Assembly (NCBI RefSeq): GCF_004364245.1
Contig: NZ_SOAV01000006.1
Coordinates: 419,666-483,665, forward strand
From: Streptomyces sp. BK208
GTDB taxonomy: Bacteria > Actinomycetota > Actinomycetes > Streptomycetales > Streptomycetaceae
Length of the DNA stretch: 64,000 nucleotides
Reading direction: 5' to 3'
Shown piece by piece: positions 52,254-61,043 of this stretch; position 1 is the first letter of the stretch, and each line of letters begins with the position of its first letter. A program made the translations under genes and the position numbers. The notes below the pieces were generated by a model that did not search any database, had not been told where the DNA came from, and worked only from the letters and a program-made list of their open reading frames with translations.

Positions 52254-53174
52254 TCACCCCAAAACCGCCGCCACCCCCACCAGCACCGGCACCGACACCA
52301 CCGTCGACACCAGGATCGCGTCCCGGGCCAGGCGCTCGCCGACCCCGTAGGTCGACGCGTACGTGTACAGGTTCTGCGCGGCCGGCAGCGCCGACGTCAC
52401 CACCACGTCGAGCAGTTGGGCGTCCCGCAGTCCGAAGACGCCCGACGCCAGCGCCCAGGCCACCGCGGGCTGGCCCACCGCCTTCAGCGCGACCGCGAGC
52501 AGCACCGGCCGCCGCTCCACGCCCCGCAGCGGCATCGTGGAGCCGCACAGGCCGATGCCGAAGGCCAGCAGCACCGCCGGGACGGACATGTTGCCGATCA
52601 GCGTCACCGGGTCCATCACCGCGTCCGGGACCTGAAGGCCGCTCGCGGCGACCGCGACCCCGGCGAGGGAACCCAGCGCTATCGGATTGCGCAGCGGCGT
52701 CAGCAGCCGCCGCCACAGGGTGCGTTCACCGCCCCCGCGCGACAGGTCCAGGATCGTCACCGCCACCGGCGTGACCACCACCAGCTGGAACAGCAGCACC
52801 GGCGCCACCAGCGAGGCGTCGCCCAGCACGTACACGGCGATCGGGATACCGAGGTTGCCGGAGTTGACGTAGCCGGAGCAGAGCGCGCCGATCGTCGTAC
52901 GGCCCACGCCCCAGCCGCGTACGACGCCCACCGCGACGAACGCGCCGGCCACCGCCACCGTGGACAGCGCCGTCACCAGGAGCCGGGCGGAGAAGACCAC
53001 CGACAGGTCGGCCGTCGCGAGGGTGGTGAACAGCAGGGCGGGGGAGGCCACGTGGAAGGCGAGCTTGGTCAGCACCGCGCGGCCCTGGGGGCCGAGGTGG
53101 CCGCGCAGGCCGAGTACGTAGCCGACCCCGATCACCACCGCGATGACCGCGAACCCGGTCAGCACCCCCTGCAC
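52254..53174 (-). CDS. AEC-family (auxin efflux carrier-type) transporter
   Basis: 306 aa from GTG at 53174 with GGAGGTG six bases upstream; the longer frame to 53300 lacks one. About ten hydrophobic segments in two halves, with GYVNSGNLGIPIAVYVLGD in the first half and LPAAQNLYTYASTYG in the second, both typical of the family. Exports small organic anions in other bacteria. Substrate unknown. Confidence 0.88.
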   Translation of the reverse strand: MQGVLTGFAVIAVVIGVGYVLGLRGHLGPQGRAVLTKLAFHVASPALLFTTLATADLSVVFSARLLVTALSTVAVAGAFVAVGVVRGWGVGRTTIGALCSGYVNSGNLGIPIAVYVLGDASLVAPVLLFQLVVVTPVAVTILDLSRGGGERTLWRRLLTPLRNPIALGSLAGVAVAASGLQVPDAVMDPVTLIGNMSVPAVLLAFGIGLCGSTMPLRGVERRPVLLAVALKAVGQPAVAWALASGVFGLRDAQLLDVVVTSALPAAQNLYTYASTYGVGERLARDAILVSTVVSVPVLVGVAAVLG

Positions 53175-53336
53175 GGCACCTCCCCGCCGAGCGGGCGGAC
53201 CTGGGACGGCAGGGCGCGCGGAAGAGACGGGGGAGGGGACACCGGCGGGAAGGCGTGGGGCATGCGGCAAACCCTCCGGGGCGGGGTCCGCGCACGTCAA
53301 TGTGATCTCTGATGCGCTCTCCGGCGGCGGCCACCG

Positions 53337-53723
53337 ATGATTTCCCGGCGCACGCCGGGTCTACCGCACGTGGACGCCGTGACACCCGCCGTACTCGTGC
53401 TGCCGGGGCCCGTCTCCCGAGGGGAGACGCCCCGGTTCTGCGCCGAGGTGCGCGCGCTGCTGGAAAGCACCCGGGCCGGGGTGGTCGTCTGCGACGTCGG
53501 CGGCCTCGGACCGCCGGGGCTCGCCGTCGTCGACCTGCTGGCCCGCCTGGAGCTCACCGCCCGGCGCGCCGGGGGGCGGATCCGGCTGCGCGACCCCGAC
53601 CCGGCGCTGCACGCGCTACTGAACCTCGTCGGCCTCCGCTTCGAGACGGAGCGGCAGGTCGAACAGCGGGAACCACCGCTTGGTGTCGAGGAAGCAGTGG
53701 AACCCGGTGATCCGGCCGTCTGA
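53337..53723 (+). CDS. STAS-domain protein (anti-anti-sigma type)
   Basis: 128 aa. The STAS-like core is PAVLVLPGPVSRGETPRFCAEVRALLES, VVVCDVGGLGPPGLAVVDLLARLELTARRAGGRIRLRDPDPALHALLNLVGL. The usual phosphorylatable Ser/Thr after the D-V block is not apparent (GGLGPPG). The last 36 codons (108 bp) overlap the convergent sigma-factor gene, so the tail after about 92 may be poorly constrained. Confidence 0.7.
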   Translation: MISRRTPGLPHVDAVTPAVLVLPGPVSRGETPRFCAEVRALLESTRAGVVVCDVGGLGPPGLAVVDLLARLELTARRAGGRIRLRDPDPALHALLNLVGLRFETERQVEQREPPLGVEEAVEPGDPAV

Positions 53724-54620
53724 GATCTCCAGCACCTGGACCGCCCAGGGAGCGAACCCGCCGGCCTCCGGGTCCGGCTTGTAGTGCGCGAAGGCCGGCA
53801 GCCCGTTGGCCTCCACCCGCACCAGCCGGGAGTCCGCGCACGCGGCGCCGAGCGTGGTCATGAACCCGGTGATGTCCGCCGCACCGGCCAGCCACAGGTC
53901 GAACGGCGGCATCGTCATGACCGCGTCCTCGTGCAGGAGCGCCGTCAGCGCCGTCATGTCGTACCCCTCGAAGGCCGCCACATAGCGGTCGAGGAGCTTC
54001 TGCTGCTCCTCGTCCAGCGGGTCCGACACCGCGGCGTCGGCCCCCCGGTCGGCCCGCTCGGCGAGCGTCGCACGGGCGCGCTGCAGGGCGCTGTTCACGG
54101 AGGCGACCGTCGTGCCGAGCAGCTCGGCGACCTCGCTCGCCTTCCAGGCCAGCACCTCGCGCAGGATCAGCACCGCCCGCTGCTTGGGCGGCAGCTGCTG
54201 CAGGGCGGCCATGAAGGCGAGCCGCACGGACTCCTTGGCGACCGCGGCCTCCGCCGGGTCCGCGGTCTGCGGCAGCACGCGGGCGTCCGGCATCGGCTCC
54301 AGCCAGGTGTGGTCCGGGCGGGGGGACAGGGCGGCCTGGGCGAGCGGCGTCGAGTCCGTCAGGTCCATCGGGCGCGCCCGCTTGTTGCCCGCGCTCAGCA
54401 TGTCCAGGCAGACGTTGGTCGCGATCCGGTACAGCCAGGAGCGCAGGCTGGAGCGGCCCTCGAACTTGTCGTAGCTGCGCCAGGCGCGGACCAGCGTGTC
54501 CTGCACCGCGTCCTCGGCCTCGAACGAGGAGCCGAGCATCCGGTAGCAGTACCCCGTCAGCTCGGGCCGGTGCTTCTCCAGCGCGGAATCCAGCTCCGTG
54601 GTCACGGTGCCGTCGGTCAT
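53616..54620 (-). CDS. Sigma-70 factor of the SigX5/TIGR02960 type with SnoaL-like C-terminal domain
   Basis: 334 aa from ATG at 54620. Region 2: YCYRMLGSSFEAEDAVQDTLVRAWRSYDKFEGRSSLRSWLYRIATNVCLDML. Region 4: LQQLPPKQRAVLILREVLAWKASEVAELLGTTVASVNSALQRARA. Residues 205-325 are a SnoaL-like domain (RYVAAFEGYDMTALTALLHEDAVMTMPPFDLWLAG). Sigma factors of this type often lack a dedicated anti-sigma factor and use the C-terminal domain for control. Its 3' end overlaps the STAS gene. Confidence 0.9.
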   Translation of the reverse strand: MTDGTVTTELDSALEKHRPELTGYCYRMLGSSFEAEDAVQDTLVRAWRSYDKFEGRSSLRSWLYRIATNVCLDMLSAGNKRARPMDLTDSTPLAQAALSPRPDHTWLEPMPDARVLPQTADPAEAAVAKESVRLAFMAALQQLPPKQRAVLILREVLAWKASEVAELLGTTVASVNSALQRARATLAERADRGADAAVSDPLDEEQQKLLDRYVAAFEGYDMTALTALLHEDAVMTMPPFDLWLAGAADITGFMTTLGAACADSRLVRVEANGLPAFAHYKPDPEAGGFAPWAVQVLEISDGRITGFHCFLDTKRWFPLFDLPLRLEAEADEVQ

Positions 54621-54748
54621 CGTCCACCCACCCCTGTGGCGTCCCGGAGTGCGCCTCTTCGCGCCTCGTACTTCGGAAGCTACCGCAGGGGACTGACAAT
54701 GGCCTGTGCAGTCAAAGAACGCGCAGGTCGAAGGGGGTGTGCGGGACC

Positions 54749-56095
54749 TCAGCGGGACAGGCCGAGCACCTTCACCCGGGCCCTGCCGGACTGCCGGCGG
54801 GCGGCCAGCGACCCGGACACCGTGATCACCACGACACCCAGCACCGCGAGCACCCCCACGCCGACCGTCCCGGCCCAGCCGCCGGAGTGGAAGGCCACCG
54901 CACCGACCGTGCTGCCCGCGCTGGAGCCCACGTAGTAGGCGGACTGGTACAGCGCCGAGGCCTGGGCGCGGCCGTGCTGGGCGGTCTTGCCGACCGCCGA
55001 GGACGCCACCGCGTGCCCGGCGAAGAAGCCCGCCGTGATCAGCACCAGGCCCAGCAGGACCAGCGGCAGCGACGGCGCCAGGGACAGCAGCAGACCCGCC
55101 GCCGTGGTACCGGCGCCCAGGTACAGCGCCCCGCGGCGGCCGAGGCGGCCCACCAGGCGGCCCGCCGTCGACGCCGAGACCGTACCGACCAGGTAGACCA
55201 GGAAGATCGAGCCGATCAGCCCCTGAGGCAGCGAGAACGGCGCCTCCGTCAGGCGGTAGCCGATCACCGTGTAGACGCCGCCGAACACCGTCATGAACAG
55301 CGCGCCGATCGCGTACAGGCGGCGCAGCAGCGGGTCGGCGAGGTGGTCGCGGACCGTGCGGACCAGCACCCGCGGGCGCAGCGAGCCCGGCGTGAAGTGC
55401 CTCGGCGCCGGCAGCAGCAGCCGGAAGGCCACCGCGCACGCCACCGCGACGAGGCCGATGGCGCCGACGGCGACCCGCCAGCCCCACTCCTGGGCGACCC
55501 AGCCGGTGATGACCCGGCCGCTCATGCCGCCCACGCTGTTGCCCGCCACGAACAGGCCGATCGCGGTCACCAGCGCCCGCGGCCGCACCTCCTCGGCGAG
55601 GTACGCCGTCGCCGAGGCCGGCAGCCCGGCCAGCGCCGCGCCCTGCACCGCCCGCAGCGCGACCAGCGCCGGCAGCGACGGGGCGAAGGGCACCAGCAGC
55701 CCGACGGTCACCGCCACCGCCAGCGAGGCCGTCATGACCGTACGCCGTCCGAACCGCTCCGACAGCGCGCTCATCGGCAGCACGAAGACCGCGAGGCCAC
55801 CGGTCGCGGCGGCCACCGTCCAGCTCGCGTCGCTCGCCGAGACCCCCAGGTCGCCCGAGATCAGCGGCAGCAGGGCCTGGGTGGAGTACAGGAGCGCGAA
55901 GGTCGCGACGCCCGCCAGGAACAGCGCGAAACTCATCCGGCGGTAGCCGGGGCCGCCCGGAGTCATGCGCGAGTCGGGCGTCCCGGGGACGCCGGTGGTG
56001 GCGGAGGCGGCGTCCGGAGCGTCGGTGGTGTCGGGGGCGGAGACTGCGGGCGCGGCGTCCACGCTGGTGGACGCCCCGGTATCGGCGGGAGTCAT
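54749..56095 (-). CDS. MFS transporter (YnfM/drug-efflux type)
   Basis: 448 aa. A 50-residue Ala/Thr/Asp-rich tail precedes twelve hydrophobic segments. The MFS motif A-like loop ALSERFGRRTVM lies between helices 2 and 3, and GRLVGRLGRRGALYLG lies in the second half. It is divergent from a LysR gene, which probably controls it. Substrate unknown. Confidence 0.88.
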   Translation of the reverse strand: MTPADTGASTSVDAAPAVSAPDTTDAPDAASATTGVPGTPDSRMTPGGPGYRRMSFALFLAGVATFALLYSTQALLPLISGDLGVSASDASWTVAAATGGLAVFVLPMSALSERFGRRTVMTASLAVAVTVGLLVPFAPSLPALVALRAVQGAALAGLPASATAYLAEEVRPRALVTAIGLFVAGNSVGGMSGRVITGWVAQEWGWRVAVGAIGLVAVACAVAFRLLLPAPRHFTPGSLRPRVLVRTVRDHLADPLLRRLYAIGALFMTVFGGVYTVIGYRLTEAPFSLPQGLIGSIFLVYLVGTVSASTAGRLVGRLGRRGALYLGAGTTAAGLLLSLAPSLPLVLLGLVLITAGFFAGHAVASSAVGKTAQHGRAQASALYQSAYYVGSSAGSTVGAVAFHSGGWAGTVGVGVLAVLGVVVITVSGSLAARRQSGRARVKVLGLSR

Positions 56096-56126
56096 GCCCC
56101 GAACGTATTGAGCCCCTTACTCATCC

Positions 56127-56141
56127 GTCCAATGCATGGAC
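56127..56141. promoter_or_regulatory. Palindrome in the MFS/LysR intergenic region
   Basis: GTCCAATGCATGGAC: perfect 5-bp arms around ATGCA, in the 63-bp divergent spacer, 17 bp before the LysR start. A plausible LysR binding site. Confidence 0.5.
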
Positions 56142-56158
56142 TGGCCATAATCATTCCC

Positions 56159-57112
56159 ATGGTGCATCAGCCAAGCTCACGGCCCCGTCTGTCACCGTCC
56201 GGTGACACAGAAGACATCGTCGCGCTGCTCGCGCCCCGACTCGCGCACTTCGCCGGCGTGGCCCGCACCGAGCACGTCACCCGGGCCGCCCAGGAGATGA
56301 ACGTCCCCCAGTCCACCCTGTCGCGCGCCCTGGTCCGCCTGGAGGAGGACCTCGGCGTGGACCTGTTCGTGCGGCGCGGCCGCACCCTCGCGCTGACCGT
56401 CGCAGGGCGCACCTTCCTCGGCTCCGTCGAGCGGGCCCTCGCCGAGGTCGAGCGCGCCGCCGACGAGGTCCGCGCCGACGCCGACCCGGCCACCGGCAAG
56501 GTCGCCTTCGGCTTCCTGCACACCATGGGCGCCGAGACCGTCCCCGGTCTGCTGCACGCCTTCCGCGCCGACCACCCCCGGGTCCGCTTCAGCCTCGTGC
56601 AGAACTACGGCGAGGCCATGCTGGAACGCCTGCGGGCGGGCGAGCTGGACCTGTGCCTGACCTCCCCGGTCCCCGACGCCCCCGACCTGGTCGCCCGCCG
56701 CCTCGACGAGCAGAAGCTGCGCCTGGTCGTCCCGGCCGACCACCCGCTGGCCCGGCGCCGGCGCATCCGTCTCGCCGAGGCCGCCGAGGAGATCTTCGTG
56801 ACCCTGGAGCCCGGCTACGGCCTGCGCCGCATCACCGACGCCCTGTGCAAAGAGGCCGGTTTCCGCCCCAAGGTCGCCTTCGAGGGCGAGGAGGCGGAGA
56901 CGCTGCGCGGCCTGGTCGCCGCCGGACTCGGCGTGGCCCTGCTGCCGCCGCCCGCCGTGCCCCGGCCCGGCGTGGTCGAACTGACGGTCACGGCGCCGCG
57001 CGCCGCCCGGGAGATCGGCGTGGCCTGGCTGGCGGGCCGCACGGACACGCCACCCGTGGCGGCGTTCAAGAAGTTCCTGCTGTCGCGGCGAGGCAGCCTG
57101 CTGCCGTCCTGA
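56159..57112 (+). CDS. LysR-family regulator
   Basis: 317 aa. Winged helix-turn-helix: LAHFAGVARTEHVTRAAQEMNVPQSTLSRALVRLEEDLGVDLFVRRGR. The effector-binding domain follows (GKVAFGFLHTMGAETVPGLLHAFRADHPRVRFSL, LDLCLTSPVPDAPDL, GLRGLVAAGLGVALLPPP-like end). Divergent from the MFS gene. Confidence 0.9.
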   Translation: MVHQPSSRPRLSPSGDTEDIVALLAPRLAHFAGVARTEHVTRAAQEMNVPQSTLSRALVRLEEDLGVDLFVRRGRTLALTVAGRTFLGSVERALAEVERAADEVRADADPATGKVAFGFLHTMGAETVPGLLHAFRADHPRVRFSLVQNYGEAMLERLRAGELDLCLTSPVPDAPDLVARRLDEQKLRLVVPADHPLARRRRIRLAEAAEEIFVTLEPGYGLRRITDALCKEAGFRPKVAFEGEEAETLRGLVAAGLGVALLPPPAVPRPGVVELTVTAPRAAREIGVAWLAGRTDTPPVAAFKKFLLSRRGSLLPS

Positions 57113-57136
57113 CCCGCACCCCGGCCGGGCCGCGCG

Positions 57137-57898
57137 CTACCGCCGCAGCGACTTCCCGAAGCCCGCCGCGAGCGGCATCCGCAGGCCCAGCGGCGGCGGA
57201 GCGGCCAGGGCGTCCTCCACCGGGCGCGAGAAGGGCTGCCCGAACAGCGCCCCCAGTACGAAGTCCTCGGCGAGCGCCGCCACTTCGTCCCGGTACTGGC
57301 GCAGGCCGTGCCCGTCGGAGTGCACCTCGAACCGGCACACGGCGCGGTTCGCCTTCTTCGCCCGGGAGGCCAGCCGGAACGACAACTCCGGGTCGCTGCG
57401 CCCGTCGTTGGTGCCGTGCACGATCAACACCTGCCGTCCGGCCAGCTGCTTCACCGGTTCGGGCGGCGCGGCCACGTCGTCCTCCGGCAGCCAAGGAGCG
57501 ATCGCCAGCACCGAGTTGACGGCCTGGTGCCCGGCCGCCCGCAGCGCCGCCCGGCCGCCCATGCCGACGCCGGCCAGGCAGACGGGCACGTCGCCGTAGC
57601 GCCGTACGGCCTCGTCGGCGGCCCATTCGGCGTCCCGGGCGAGGTGCGCCTCGGTGCCGTTCCAGCCGCGGTAGCGGTAGTGCACGACATGGGGAGCCAG
57701 GCCCTCCGCCCGGCCCGCGCGCGCGAGTCGGCGCCCGAGCGGGCGCACGGAGGCCACCGCCAGCAGCGGGGACGGTCTGCGGCCGGACACCTCGTCGCCG
57801 CCGGGGAGCAGCAGCACCACGCCGCTCACCGCCGTCCCCTCCGGACCGAGCGTTCGCCCCAGCCGGGCCCGACGGACCGGCGTCGCTTGCTGTCCCAT
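57137..57898 (-). CDS. Alpha/beta-hydrolase-fold protein lacking the nucleophile Ser
   Basis: 253 aa. The fold is clear (GVVLLLPGGDEVSGRRPSPLLAVASVRPLGRRLARAG; HVVHYRYRGWNG; VLIVHGTNDGRSDPELS; HSDGHGLRQY), with an acid and a His in the usual places. The nucleophile elbow is GVGMGG (110-115), so Gly112 replaces Ser. It is probably inactive as an esterase or has a non-catalytic role. No signal peptide. Confidence 0.8.
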   Translation of the reverse strand: MGQQATPVRRARLGRTLGPEGTAVSGVVLLLPGGDEVSGRRPSPLLAVASVRPLGRRLARAGRAEGLAPHVVHYRYRGWNGTEAHLARDAEWAADEAVRRYGDVPVCLAGVGMGGRAALRAAGHQAVNSVLAIAPWLPEDDVAAPPEPVKQLAGRQVLIVHGTNDGRSDPELSFRLASRAKKANRAVCRFEVHSDGHGLRQYRDEVAALAEDFVLGALFGQPFSRPVEDALAAPPPLGLRMPLAAGFGKSLRR

Positions 57899-58017
57899 GA
57901 CAGAACATTCTCAGAAAGGCGGGTGTACGCCACCCGTCCGCGCAATCACCGTTACATATCGGCCGATCCGTAAAGCCGGGCCCCCGGCCCCGCGCGTCCG
58001 GGCGTTCGCCCGGTGCT

Positions 58018-58029
58018 CTACGCGCGTAG
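58018..58029. promoter_or_regulatory. CTACGCGCGTAG palindrome before adenosine deaminase
   Basis: Perfect 12-bp palindrome 16 nt before the ATG at 58046. Identical to the box at 45737-45748. Confidence 0.6.
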
Positions 58030-58045
58030 GAGTTAGAGTGCGGAA

Positions 58046-59215
58046 ATGACGAGCCAGAGCACCGCGAAGACCAGTGCGAGGACGCCGACGCCGGACCACA
58101 TCCGCCGGGCGCCGAAGGTTCTGCTGCACGACCACCTCGACGGCGGGCTGCGCCCCGGCACCGTCGTCGAACTCGCCCGCGCCACGGGCTACTCGGACCT
58201 CCCGGAGACCGACGCCGACCGGCTCGGCACCTGGTTCCGCCAGGCCGCCGACTCCGGCTCGCTGGAGCGGTACCTGGAGACCTTCTCCCACACCGTCGGC
58301 GTCATGCAGACCCGCGAGGCCCTGGTCCGGGTCGCCGCCGAGTGCGCCGAGGACCTCGCCGAGGACGGCGTCGTCTACGCCGAGGTGCGGTACGCGCCCG
58401 AGCAGCACCTGGAGAACGGGCTCACCCTCGAAGAGGTCGTCGAGGCCGTCAACGAGGGCTTCCGGGAAGGCGAGCGGCGCGCGCGGGAGAACGGCCACCG
58501 GATCCGGGTCGGTGCCCTGCTCACCGCGATGCGGCACGCCGCCCGCTCCCTGGAGATCGCCGAACTCGCCAACCGCTACCGCGACCTCGGCGTCGTCGGG
58601 TTCGACATCGCGGGCGCCGAGGCCGGGTACCCGCCCACCCGGCACCTGGACGCCTTCGAGTACCTGAAGCGGGAGAACAACCACTTCACGATCCACGCCG
58701 GCGAGGCCTTCGGGCTGCCGTCCATCTGGCAGGCCCTGCAGTGGTGCGGCGCCGACCGGCTCGGGCACGGGGTGCGCATCATCGACGACATCCAGGTCCA
58801 CGAGGACGGCTCGGTCAAGCTCGGCCGGCTCGCCTCCTACGTCCGGGACAAGCGGATCCCGCTGGAGCTGTGCCCCAGTTCCAACCTCCAGACGGGCGCC
58901 GCCGACTCCTACGCCGAGCACCCCATCGGGCTGCTGCGCCGGCTGCACTTCAGGGCCACCGTCAACACGGACAACAGGCTGATGTCCCACACCAGCATGA
59001 GCCGCGAATTCGAGCACCTTGTCGAGGCGTTCGGTTACACGCTCGACGACATGCAGTGGTTCTCCGTCAATGCGATGAAATCAGCGTTCATTCCTTTCGA
59101 TGAACGACTGGCCATGATCAATGACGTCATCAAGCCCGGATATGCCGAGCTGAAATCCGAATGGCTGTTCCAGCAGACGGCTTCCACCAGCGATTCTTCG
59201 GAGGGCGACGGCTGA
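58046..59215 (+). CDS. add: Adenosine deaminase
   Basis: 389 aa. Zinc and catalytic motifs: LLHDHLDGGLRP, FTIHAGEAFG, ADRLGHGVRI and TVNTDNRLMSHTSM. Deaminates adenosine and deoxyadenosine to (deoxy)inosine. The upstream palindrome is shared with the nucleoside importer, supporting joint control. Confidence 0.94.
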   Translation: MTSQSTAKTSARTPTPDHIRRAPKVLLHDHLDGGLRPGTVVELARATGYSDLPETDADRLGTWFRQAADSGSLERYLETFSHTVGVMQTREALVRVAAECAEDLAEDGVVYAEVRYAPEQHLENGLTLEEVVEAVNEGFREGERRARENGHRIRVGALLTAMRHAARSLEIAELANRYRDLGVVGFDIAGAEAGYPPTRHLDAFEYLKRENNHFTIHAGEAFGLPSIWQALQWCGADRLGHGVRIIDDIQVHEDGSVKLGRLASYVRDKRIPLELCPSSNLQTGAADSYAEHPIGLLRRLHFRATVNTDNRLMSHTSMSREFEHLVEAFGYTLDDMQWFSVNAMKSAFIPFDERLAMINDVIKPGYAELKSEWLFQQTASTSDSSEGDG

Positions 59216-59355
59216 GCAGGGGGTGACGGTAATACCGATGTGCGGACGGACTTTCACCATCCGTCCGCATTTCGATGTTTGCCGCCGGGGGTGAAGCGTG
59301 TTTACGGTCGAGCACCGCTCACATCCCCGTCACCCCATTACGAGGACGCATTTCC

Positions 59356-59724
59356 ATGAAGCAGTCTGCTGCCAAGACCCTCGGTGTCGCCGCCCTCGGC
59401 GCCGCCTTCGCCGCCGCCGGTGCCGGCGCGGCCACCGCGGCCCCCGAGCTCCCGGACACCGCGCAGACGGTGGATTCCGTCGCCCGCACCCTCCCCGCGG
59501 AGACCATCTCCCAGGTGGCGCCCGGCGCGGGCAACGCGCTGGAGCAGGGTCGCAGGATCTCCGGCACCGGCCTGACCGCCGCGCAGCCGGTCGTCGAGCA
59601 GGTGGTCGCCGAGCAGCTCGCCGAGGGCCCGACCGAGCCGGTCGCCAAGCTGCTCGGCGGGGTGCCGCTGAAGGGGCTGCCCACCCAGGGCCTGCCGGTC
59701 AACGGTCTTCCGCTCGGCGGCTGA
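59356..59724 (+). CDS. Small secreted Ala/Gly/Pro-rich protein
   Basis: 122 aa from ATG at 59356. Signal peptide MKQSAAKTLGVAALGAAFAAAGAGAATA. The mature part is mostly helical (TISQVAPGAGNALEQGRRI, PVVEQVVAEQLAEGP) and ends in repeated G-L-P motifs (GLPTQGLPVNGLPLGG). I recognise the general type (short Streptomyces exported proteins) but no function. Closed by a hairpin. Confidence 0.8.
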   Translation: MKQSAAKTLGVAALGAAFAAAGAGAATAAPELPDTAQTVDSVARTLPAETISQVAPGAGNALEQGRRISGTGLTAAQPVVEQVVAEQLAEGPTEPVAKLLGGVPLKGLPTQGLPVNGLPLGG

Positions 59725-59750
59725 CCGCACCGAACCCCCCCCCCGCCGAA

Positions 59751-59779
59751 GGGGCGCGCCCGCTCACCGGGTGCGCCCC
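59751..59779. terminator. Bidirectional-looking hairpin
   Basis: GGGGCGCGCCCG (59751-59762) and CGGGTGCGCCCC (59768-59779): 12-bp stem with one G-T wobble and a 5-nt loop, between convergent genes. Confidence 0.75.
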
Positions 59780-59807
59780 ATCGGTGTACCAGAGGGAGGT
59801 ACGACCG

Positions 59808-60011
59808 TCACCAGGCCGTGCGGGCGGCCTTCTCCTCCGACGGGAGCAGGATCCACAGGGCCAGGTAGAGCAGGAACTGCGGGCCGGGCAGCAGGCAGGA
59901 GACCAGGAAGATCACCCGCATCGTGCCGGCGGAGGTACCGAAGCGCCGGGCCAGCGCGGCGCACACTCCGCCGATCATGCGGCCGTGGGTGGGGCGGGCG
60001 AGGCTGGACAT
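59808..60011 (-). CDS. PspC-domain membrane protein
   Basis: 67 aa from ATG at 60011 with AAGGAG upstream. RMIGGVCAALARRFGTSAGTMRVIFLVSCLLPGPQFLLYLALWILLP is the whole PspC domain: a short cytosolic start and two hydrophobic segments. Single-domain PspC proteins are common in actinobacteria and relate to envelope-stress responses. Free-standing. Confidence 0.85.
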   Translation of the reverse strand: MSSLARPTHGRMIGGVCAALARRFGTSAGTMRVIFLVSCLLPGPQFLLYLALWILLPSEEKAARTAW

Positions 60012-60106
60012 CGCGGCTCCTTCGTGAGCGTGTGGGCGGGGCTGCCCTGCGGCTTCCCCTTCATCTGCCCTCCACGCTACGGAGACGAACGCCGCAAAGC
60101 GTCGCT

Positions 60107-60658
60107 CTACGGGGCGATACCGACCCTGGGAATCGTCGGGGTCCGACCCTGAGCGGGCTCCCCCTGGGGGACGTCCTCCCGCCCCTGCTGCCGGTACCGG
60201 CGGCGGAGCCTCGCCCGGCCCGCGGGGACGACGGCGAGGTGGGCCAGGGCCACGCCCACCGTGTTCAGCAGCACCGAGTCGATGTCGACGACCTGACCGG
60301 GCACCCCGGTCTGCAGCAGTTCGACGCCCACCGACAGCAGGGCGGCGGCGGCCGCGGTGCGCAGCAGGGAGGCCAGCCGCGAGACGTGCAGCCGGCCGCC
60401 GGCCATCGGCAGCAGCACGCCCAGCGGCGCCAGCAGGGCCAGCCCACCGCCCAGCGAACGCGCCGCCTCGCGGCCGCCGAGCGCCAGGTCGGCGCGAATT
60501 CCGGCGAAGGGCTGCACATTGGGCGGCAGCACCCAGGGGACGTCCAGTGGCCGCAGCGCGTACCAGGCGACGAACACGACGTGTGCGACGAGGAGCACAC
60601 CTCCTGTCACACGGATGCGGAGCGCGGCGCTGCCGCCGAGGAACCCATGACGCTGCAC
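60107..60658 (-). CDS. VanZ-like membrane protein
   Basis: 183 aa. Four to five hydrophobic segments with the family pattern LLVAHVVFVAWYALRPLDVP, NVQPFAGI, LLAPLGVLLPM, LSVGVELLQTGVPGQVVDIDSVLLNTVGVALAHL. The VELLQ and DIDSVLLN motifs are diagnostic. VanZ relatives give low-level teicoplanin tolerance in some bacteria; the role here is unknown. Confidence 0.88.
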   Translation of the reverse strand: MQRHGFLGGSAALRIRVTGGVLLVAHVVFVAWYALRPLDVPWVLPPNVQPFAGIRADLALGGREAARSLGGGLALLAPLGVLLPMAGGRLHVSRLASLLRTAAAAALLSVGVELLQTGVPGQVVDIDSVLLNTVGVALAHLAVVPAGRARLRRRYRQQGREDVPQGEPAQGRTPTIPRVGIAP

Positions 60659-61043
60659 GTCCCCCTAGACGCGGCCCGCGCCGCGCGCGGTTCCGGGCCC
60701 TGCCCCGCAAGGGTGAGGCCTGCGCCACACGGTCCGCGGAGCGGCTTCCACGACGGCCGTGAGCGGCTCCCACGGCCCCCGTGCGGGCTCCCCGGCCCCC
60801 TGGGCGCGGTCCCACCCCGGGGCGCGGCCCCTGGCCGCGTGCGGCGCCCCGGCCCCCGGGTGGGCGTCCACGACCGCATGCGGCCTGTACGGACCCGTAC
60901 GGCCTCCCGGCCCCGTACGTCCTCCCGGCTCCCTACGGCCTGCCCGCCCCGGGACACGGCCCCGTCCGCGTGCGGGGCTCCCGCCACCCGCGCGCCGCCT
61001 TCGCCGCCCGGCGTGGGACGTCAGGGGGCCGTCAGGTGTGCCG
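60659..61043. other. Gene-free stretch with an 18-bp tandem repeat
   Basis: 385 bp without a supported gene. Three 18-bp units at 60894-60947 (type CCCGTACGGCCTCCCGGC). A plus-strand frame would read them as Pro-Tyr-Gly-Leu-Pro-Ala repeats, but it lacks a binding site and runs into the lipoprotein gene antisense. Confidence 0.55.
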
